A DNA stretch of 64,000 nt from Parietaria judaica (taxonomy: Eukaryota > Streptophyta > Magnoliopsida > Rosales > Urticaceae), in the NCBI GenBank assembly GCA_954871525.1, contig OX940862.1, positions 42,215,732 to 42,279,731 on the forward strand. The letters run 5' to 3'. The translations under genes and the position numbers were made by a program. Under the pieces are notes generated by a model. It had not been told where the DNA came from, searched no databases, and saw nothing but the letters and a program-made list of their open reading frames with translations. Below are positions 57,699 through 64,000 of the stretch, piece by piece (positions within the stretch are counted from its first letter, which is position 1; every line of letters begins with the position of its first letter).

Positions 57699-60600
57699 AT
57701 GGCCAGAGACAAGTCTGGAGTCGCCAATGGCTTCGACGAGGGAGTGACGTGCCTCTCCTCCCAAAGTCAAACCCTGCTGCACGACCCATGCGATACAGCA
57801 AAGGTCAACTCATCACAAGCACTTTTATATATGTATATATATATATATATATATATGTAGGATCAGCTTGTTGAAGGTGTGGTTCTTCTGGGTTTATGTC
57901 GTTTCAGGCGAATATGAAGTCGTTTCCGCAGAACCGCCACCACTGCCGTCACCATCATCATCTTCAGCGTCGTCCCAGATTCCCAGCTCAAGAACTTCCA
58001 ATGGTACTCTCTCTCTCTCTCTCTCATAATACGTAATTCAAAACGACGTCTTTCAACAGTGCGTCTACTTGTCGGTCAATGCTGTAGACGCGCTGTTGAA
58101 AGGCACCGTTTTTAAAACCGGAGCGGAACTCGAAAGTTACATGTAAAGCATTTAATTTACAGGTGAGAAAAAAAAAATTGAAGTTATTACATATATAGAA
58201 TATAGTAATAAATTGAAGGGGATTATTATTAATTCTCTAATGTGCATTAAATTGCGCTTTTGAACGCTTATAAGCTAATTGTTTTTGAAGTGAAAAACCT
58301 CACTGATGTTGATTTCATGTGCATATTATTTTTAATATTCTCTCAACTTTATAATATATGAGTCTTTTTTTTTCGCAGTTAAGCTCCAACTTTTCTAAAA
58401 CGTAACATATTATATCCCTGCAAAAAACAAAAAAAAAACTACGAGCAACACATCAAAATTCTTGCTGCGCCTTATAAGGAAACCAAGGCTAGAAATTCAC
58501 GCGCAACAGTGAGGTTAAACTGTCGTGTTATATCGCCGAGTCATTCTTTTTTTTCACTTCTCAAACGATATATAAACTATCGTGTAAGTGTGAGCTATAC
58601 AAAAACTGTCGCGTTTACAGGACAGTTAAAATCCGGTAGTGTAAACTACTTTTTGTAGTCGTGTTATTCGGTAGTTATTAACTAAAATATATTCGAGTAA
58701 GTAAAACGTTGCACACATGTAAATATTTTTCTTAAACTTTTATCGGTTATGGGGTAATTTGATACTTGTAAAAATTTAAGGACCAAAAATGCACAAACAT
58801 AAAGTTATTACTTAGTCTAATTTGGTACCTGATTTTTTGCTTGTAGTCTTTAAGTTTCTGTGGTGAGACCATTGTGTCATTTTGGCAAAATAGTTTACGT
58901 ACTCGACAGTATATTTTAATTTTTAACTAATTTATGGCGTGGATTCTTTCATTTATTTATTGTAAGTATATATTTTTTTTCTGATAATATATTCATAAAT
59001 GGGATAAAGTATTATGTGGTGTTGCTATTAAATTTGTATTTTAATCAAAATAAGGACGTAGCAGCTTAATTAGCTAGCTGGTACATACCATGAGCTCGTT
59101 TTCCCTTTTCAATAAAATAGTTACTTGTGAACTATATAATATTAAAATCCGTTCACTTGTTTTCTAAGAAATACCATAATTTATTGAATATACCATATCC
59201 TATTACCTTATATATAGCCTTCCTTGTGTATAAAAATATATTATTCCCTTTCAAGAAATTTTCATAAACAACAAAAATTAAAATTAGAACTTCAAGTGAA
59301 AACATACACACACATATATATATTTGTTGTTGATCAAGTTAATTTTTTAGAAATATTTCTAGCATAAGTACGCAATCATGTACCAATGTGTTGTCAAATT
59401 TTCAACCTTGTTTTTAGCGATAATAGTATCAAAAGTCAGAAAAACAATATAGAGATATAGTTTTCTCCTTAATTATCGAGTTAATGTTCGTTAAGATAGA
59501 GACACTCATACGTCTCTCGATTAATAAAAATATTAAATAATTAATATTTTTCGAATTTAATAATAAAGTACATGTATCCTTCGTATATCAGACCTTAACT
59601 GGACACATATGAAATTTGACCTCGATTTGGGTAACTATTGCCGCTACATCGGCAATAAGAACGGAATCGGGTACTTATATTGCAGATATCACATTTTTCT
59701 ATTTATAATTAGGAATGTAGAATGTCTAAGTATGACCTCGCTCGTGAGTTGAGAACTTTGGATAACTGATTTTTGTGGATTTAGGGAAGAAAAATAAATC
59801 TCGTAATTAATTAATATAACTTGTGTAAAAAGAAAAAAAGGTAGATAGAATTTCACTTGGTTGTTGTCCAAATTAAGGTTTCTTTTGGGATCAACAATGG
59901 CTAGTAGGAAATTGTGATTTCAATTTTCAACATCATATATAACAATATATATATTTATGATATAATATCATATCACATAATATACTATATATCATAACTA
60001 TTATTGGGCCAAACATATAGTTGATTGGGGTGGGGCTTAACATTCCTAACAAATGTGCTCACTAAAACAAAACTACTATCAAGATTAATTCACTGGCTAA
60101 AAAGGTTACTTTTCATATATGCCTTGATTAACGGACATTAACGTATTAATTGAATTTATAGAACAACAAAAAATCGAGCTCTCGAGTTCCGCTTAAGCCA
60201 AAGTTGGCTCAAAATTGGGCGTCGGGAGGATCCGGAATGCAAGCTATCTTTTTAGAATCCGGGGGCCAAAAATCATGTGGCACCGGAGTTTTTCTTCCTC
60301 AGAGAGCCGGCACCAATCAACAAGCATGCAATAAGAAGCCTGGTATGAGATACAAACTTAAATATATATTCGTATATTTACAATTTAACTGAATATATAT
60401 ACTTAAAGGTAAGAAAAATGAAAAATGTCACAAATTATATAAGGGTAAAAGCTATTTTTATATATATATATATAAATAAATTATGGAAATTTTTGAACGA
60501 CTTGGGAGGACTGCAGCCCCGGGTAGTTTCGCCAGTAGTCAAAATTATATCTCTAAAATGGTTAATAACTGCATAAGTATTTATTTTTTAAGTTTTTAGT

Positions 60601-61683
60601 GGTATAAATTTATTGTTTTCATTTAATTAATCTCTTCAAAATCATGTTTATTTTTAAAAAAATCAATAATTTCCCTTTTTTTCTTTGCTATTTTTTTGGA
60701 GAACTAACAATGCAATTTAATAGTAGACTTCAAAAACTTTGATTAAAAAACACCTGAATTTATGCCACTAAAAAAAATCAAAATATGAAATTCAAATCCT
60801 AAAAAAAAAGGATTAATGATATATAATTGAAATAAGTATTTATTTATGAAAACAGGTTGTGCTCCAGTTCTGCTGCCGTCACGAGTGGTTGAAGCGCTGA
60901 ACATCAACGTGCAAGCTTTAGGCCTCCAAATCTCTCCTCCTCCTCGCCGAGGTCCAGACTCCATTCCATTCCATGCTCTCTCTTCAATAATATTATTACC
61001 CTTTTAATTTGCTTATATATATTTTCCCAATATAAAAATAAATAAATAAATAAATTAACGAAATGTCTATTTTGTGTCAAACCTAAAAAAAAAATACTCT
61101 GTGTGTATTTTTTACTCTCGCAAATGAACATATCTTTAAAGGTTTGACACAAAATTGGACATTTCGTACAATTCTCTTATAAAAAAATAATAGTAAGGTC
61201 AAATATACCAAAATCTATATAATTTTTAATTAATATCTTGCTCAATCATAGGTAGTTATTTACACTAAATCTAGTCTCTTTTTTTTTTTTTTGTGTGTGT
61301 GTGATGACTCGTGAAATTTGAACTCGCACCCACGAAATAATTTTATTAATTTTATCGACAAAATACTATCTATATCTTCGAATAATTTTATTTTGATGTC
61401 TAATACCGTGTGTTTGCAGACTATGAAAATAGAACAAGAATTCAATTTTTATTTATGTTTCACTTTTTAACAAAATCCCAGCTATAAAATCGATCCCGGG
61501 TTCACCGGTAACTTTTACATGTTCAAATTGTTCTTGAATAATTTTTTTTTTTTTTCAGATTCTAAGAGTGCTAGAAAAGGTGGAGATAACAGCAAGAAAA
61601 TGGGCAACAGAGAGCGCTCTTTTGTGAACCAAAAGAGAAGTTCATCGCCTGAGCTGTTTCTTCCAAAGGAATGGACTTACTAA
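57699..61683 (+). CDS. Plant gene of unknown function, five exons, about 188 residues
   Basis: Proposed exons: 57699-57803, 57908-58003, 60198-60342, 60856-60951 and 61559-61683, all with GT...AG borders and compatible phases (0, 0, 1, 1), giving 188 codons plus TAA. Visible features: start MARDKSGVANGFDEG; a His-rich stretch HHCRHHHHLQRRPR; SGMQAIFLESGG followed by CGTGVFLPQRAGT; PSRVVEALNINVQALG; and a basic tail ending PELFLPKEWTY. The GM-x-A-x-FL...GTGVFLP and C-terminal LPxEWTY blocks are the sort shared by a conserved plant protein family, but I do not know a proven function. No signal peptide or membrane span is seen; the composition is mostly disordered. The Met at 57699 is preferred over an in-frame ATG at 57582, which lies upstream of the TATA-like box. 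Exon 3 could start at 60204 instead. Confidence 0.75.
57833..57858. repeat. TA microsatellite in intron 1
   Basis: An uninterrupted TATATA run in the first intron of the plant gene; a CT run (58007-58024) lies at the start of intron 2. Both are likely to vary in length between individuals. Confidence 0.85.
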
Positions 61684-62129
61684 GCTTTCTTCCAAATAGA
61701 TATCATTCATTATTGTGCTTTTTCATAAAATCATCTTGTCTTTCTAAATAATTACATCATAAAGGCCTATATATTCCTTTCATTTCAATTACTTTTCTTG
61801 TTGCAATTGGGATTTTTTTCTTTCCTATCAATTTCATAATTCATTAGAAGATTGCACTGGCCTCCCTCCATTAATATAAGTGTAAACTTTGCTCAATATG
61901 CTTGTCTGCAATACCATTATGTTTATTTAGTGAATTAGTACCGTAATACATCGGAATTGTCATAAGTTCGCGTCACTTAAAAATAAAATATATCATGTCA
62001 AAAAAACAAATTAAGACTGCATTGGTTATACTTATGGTATAGATAATTTCGTTACTAGTACCACTTTACACTTAAAATCGAAAAGTAAGTCTCAAAATCA
62101 TTTAACTCTAAAATTAATAAACGTTACTG
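61684..62129. other. 3' flank of the plant gene
   Basis: AT-rich 3' UTR and spacer. Near-match polyadenylation words occur (AATAAT at about 61748), but no single site stands out. No further gene was seen. Confidence 0.45.
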
Positions 62130-62465
62130 TTTATTACTGAAATACTAACACAAATGGCACTCTTAACACAAATGGCACTCTATTAAGAGGTAGTTACACT
62201 TACACACATAGTCTGTTTGTAAAAAAAAATTCATCTGATTAGATTTAATGACGCAAATAGTCTATTTAAAAAAATAAAAAAAATAGCACAAATGGTCCAT
62301 ATGGTAAGATTTTATGGCGCAAAAAATCTATTTATAAAAAAAATAAAAAAATTAGCACAAATGGTCACTCCATTAAGATTTATTGATACAAATAGTCGCC
62401 CTGTAAGAAAAAAAATAGTACACAAATAGTCCATATGCTATAATGTAGCAACGCAAAGGATCTCC
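62130..62465. repeat. Degenerate repeats of GCACAAATGGTC type
   Basis: Blocks of about 65-75 bp repeat (A)GCACAAATGGTCxxTATTAAGATTTA...CAAATAGTCTATTT followed by an A-rich run, at least four times with drift. No coding function. Confidence 0.65.
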
Positions 62466-62524
62466 AGATGTTAAAATAGCTGAAAAAATTGATGACAAAA
62501 CATTTTAGGGTTAAATTTTAAGAG

Positions 62525-62881
62525 TGTTGAGCGTGAAGCCTAATCTACACGGAAGCGTTATCGAGACCCGACGCAGAGCAGTCAAGCAGGTCGCGAATTT
62601 TATGTATTACGCATTATGTAGCGAGGGTATTTTAGACTTTTTACACGGATTATTTGCTAGCCGTCATTAGTGCGTTTTGTAGCACAAACTGAGAGAGGCG
62701 AGATCGAGGGTGTAACCAGAAACTCCGATTGAGATATTGATAGTGGATCGAGATTTACAAGCGGCAAGTGGACGTACCTCCTACACTGGGAGCGAACCAC
62801 TATAATTTTGGTGTCGATTTCAATTTCGTTTTATCGCTTTATTCGTTTTCGGATTTAGGAATTAGGGAAAAATTCCTAACA
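62525..62881 (+). mobile_element. Small solo LTR (probably Copia)
   Basis: 357 bp from TGTTGAGCGTGAAGCC to GAAAAATTCCTAACA, with flanks AAGAG (62520-62524) and AAGAC (62882-62886), 4 of 5 matching. TG...CA ends, a near 5-bp duplication and no interior coding region fit a solo LTR. The strand and superfamily are judged only from the look of the ends. Confidence 0.55.
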
Positions 62882-62985
62882 AAGACTTATTCAATAATTT
62901 ATATATTTTAAATACAATTAATATTATATTAAAAATTTGCATAGTAAAAAAAAATCTTACTATCATCTTTGTTATATAAATAAAA

Positions 62986-63981
62986 GGGATATTTGCGGCA
63001 AAAATCATCGAACTCGCTGAATTCTTGCAAATAAATCACTAACGTCTATTTTTTGCGGCAAACGTTATTAACGTCGTCAATTATTTGCAGATAAGTCACT
63101 TTCGGGGGGAAAAGCATCAAAGTCACTAAATTATTGCAGATAAATCACTAACGTCTATTTTTGCGTCAAAAGTCATTGACATCAGTCTTTCCTTACAAAT
63201 GTTATATGGCAACGTTAAATGACCTATCACAAGCTTAAATGACATTCGTCACTTGTCTCCAACAACGACAACACGTTTTAGTGATAATATTAATTTTTAA
63301 GGCGAATGTCCCATAAACTTTTTAAAATTAATTTTATCGTGGCTAAAAATTCCAAAAACACTAAAACATAATCCTACGTAAGTTCCATTTTTTCCCAACA
63401 GTATTTATGATTTATTTATTAATGTTCAAAATTCTAATTTTTTATGATAATATTTCTAATTTATGTACCTCGACTTCTTATTTATCGCAATCTGTGCATA
63501 CGTAATCTATCATAATGTGTTCGTAACGACATTGCAAAATATGTTTATGGATTTGATACAATGTTTGCTATCATAAGATAATAATATAGCAAATAATTTA
63601 TTATCCATATTACATAACATCGTAGCAAATAACTAAACAAAATGTGTAATGTCATATGCAAATACATTATGTCACAAATTGTGATAAATAAATAACAAAT
63701 ATTACCAAAAAATTAGAATTTGATTTGAAAATGATAAATAAATGTTAGTGAATTATATGCAAACAATTGATGACATTAATGACATCGCCACAAAAAATAG
63801 AAGTTAGTGATTTATAATAGCAAATAATGATGATTTTTGCCGCAAAAAATAGACGTTAGTGATTTATCTGCAAAAAAAAATTGACGAAGTTGATGATTTT
63901 TGTTGCAAAAAAAAAAAAAAGACGGTAGTGATTTACTTGCAAGAATTTAGTGACTTCGATGATTTTTCTCGTAAATTTTCC
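62986..63981. mobile_element. Fold-back MITE, Mutator-like
   Basis: A 996-bp element with long inverted ends: left from GGGATATTTGCGGC (62986 to about 63170), right to GTAAATTTTCC (about 63775-63981). The flanks are an exact 9-bp duplication TAAATAAAA (62977-62985 and 63982-63990), the length typical of Mutator-like elements. The arms are built of about 65-bp units containing AAATCACTAACGTCTATTTT and TTGCGGCAAA. The middle is AT-rich and non-coding. Confidence 0.88.
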
Positions 63982-64000
63982 TAAATAAAATGAAAGCATA

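Overview
This is a nuclear plant window (an angiosperm, probably a eudicot; the species cannot be told from the sequence). The evidence is AT-rich non-coding DNA, Copia and Gypsy LTR retrotransposons, MITEs, and one intron-containing plant gene near the right end. At least two thirds of the window is transposon sequence, much of it nested. No rRNA, tRNA or CRISPR was seen.

Layout. 1-2176: AT-rich DNA with no gene. 2177-6282: a minus-strand Copia element with an intact integrase-RT-RNase H frame but no 5' end. 6283 to about 39.1 kb: fragments of what looks like a Mutator-like (MULE) element. It carries two decayed DUF1985-type genes on the plus strand, a 400-bp tandem array, a dispersed ACCGCTA motif, and at its right end a minus-strand exon resembling the N-terminus of a mudrA-like transposase. 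A Tat-clade Gypsy element (copy A, minus strand, 12297-35343, duplicated site ATGAG) sits inside the array. A plus-strand Copia (22568-30870, duplicated site GTAGG) sits inside copy A's pol. A 2.8-kb solo LTR (27261-30038, duplicated site CAAGT) sits inside that Copia's RT/RNase H region. About 36.2-41.9 kb holds several MITEs and AT-rich DNA. 41.9-54.99 kb is a second Tat Gypsy of the same family (copy B, plus strand), with gag-pol in one frame broken by six stops.

In both Gypsy copies the 3' part carries a gene on the opposite strand. It has a PF04195-like ('putative gypsy type transposon') segment and a coiled coil, and it keeps in both copies a TATA box, a GTAAGT donor and further splice sites. 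Sense gag-pol and the antisense gene converge on a 160-163-bp minisatellite.

54992-57600 is AT-rich with a 217-bp tandem duplication. 57699-61683 is a five-exon plant gene predicting about 188 residues, of a conserved plant family whose function I do not know. The window ends with a small solo LTR (62525-62881) and a fold-back MITE with a perfect 9-bp target duplication (62986-63981).

The elements do not form a pathway with the host gene. The window is mainly a record of successive insertions, and the order is readable from target duplications and from reading frames that resume across each insert.
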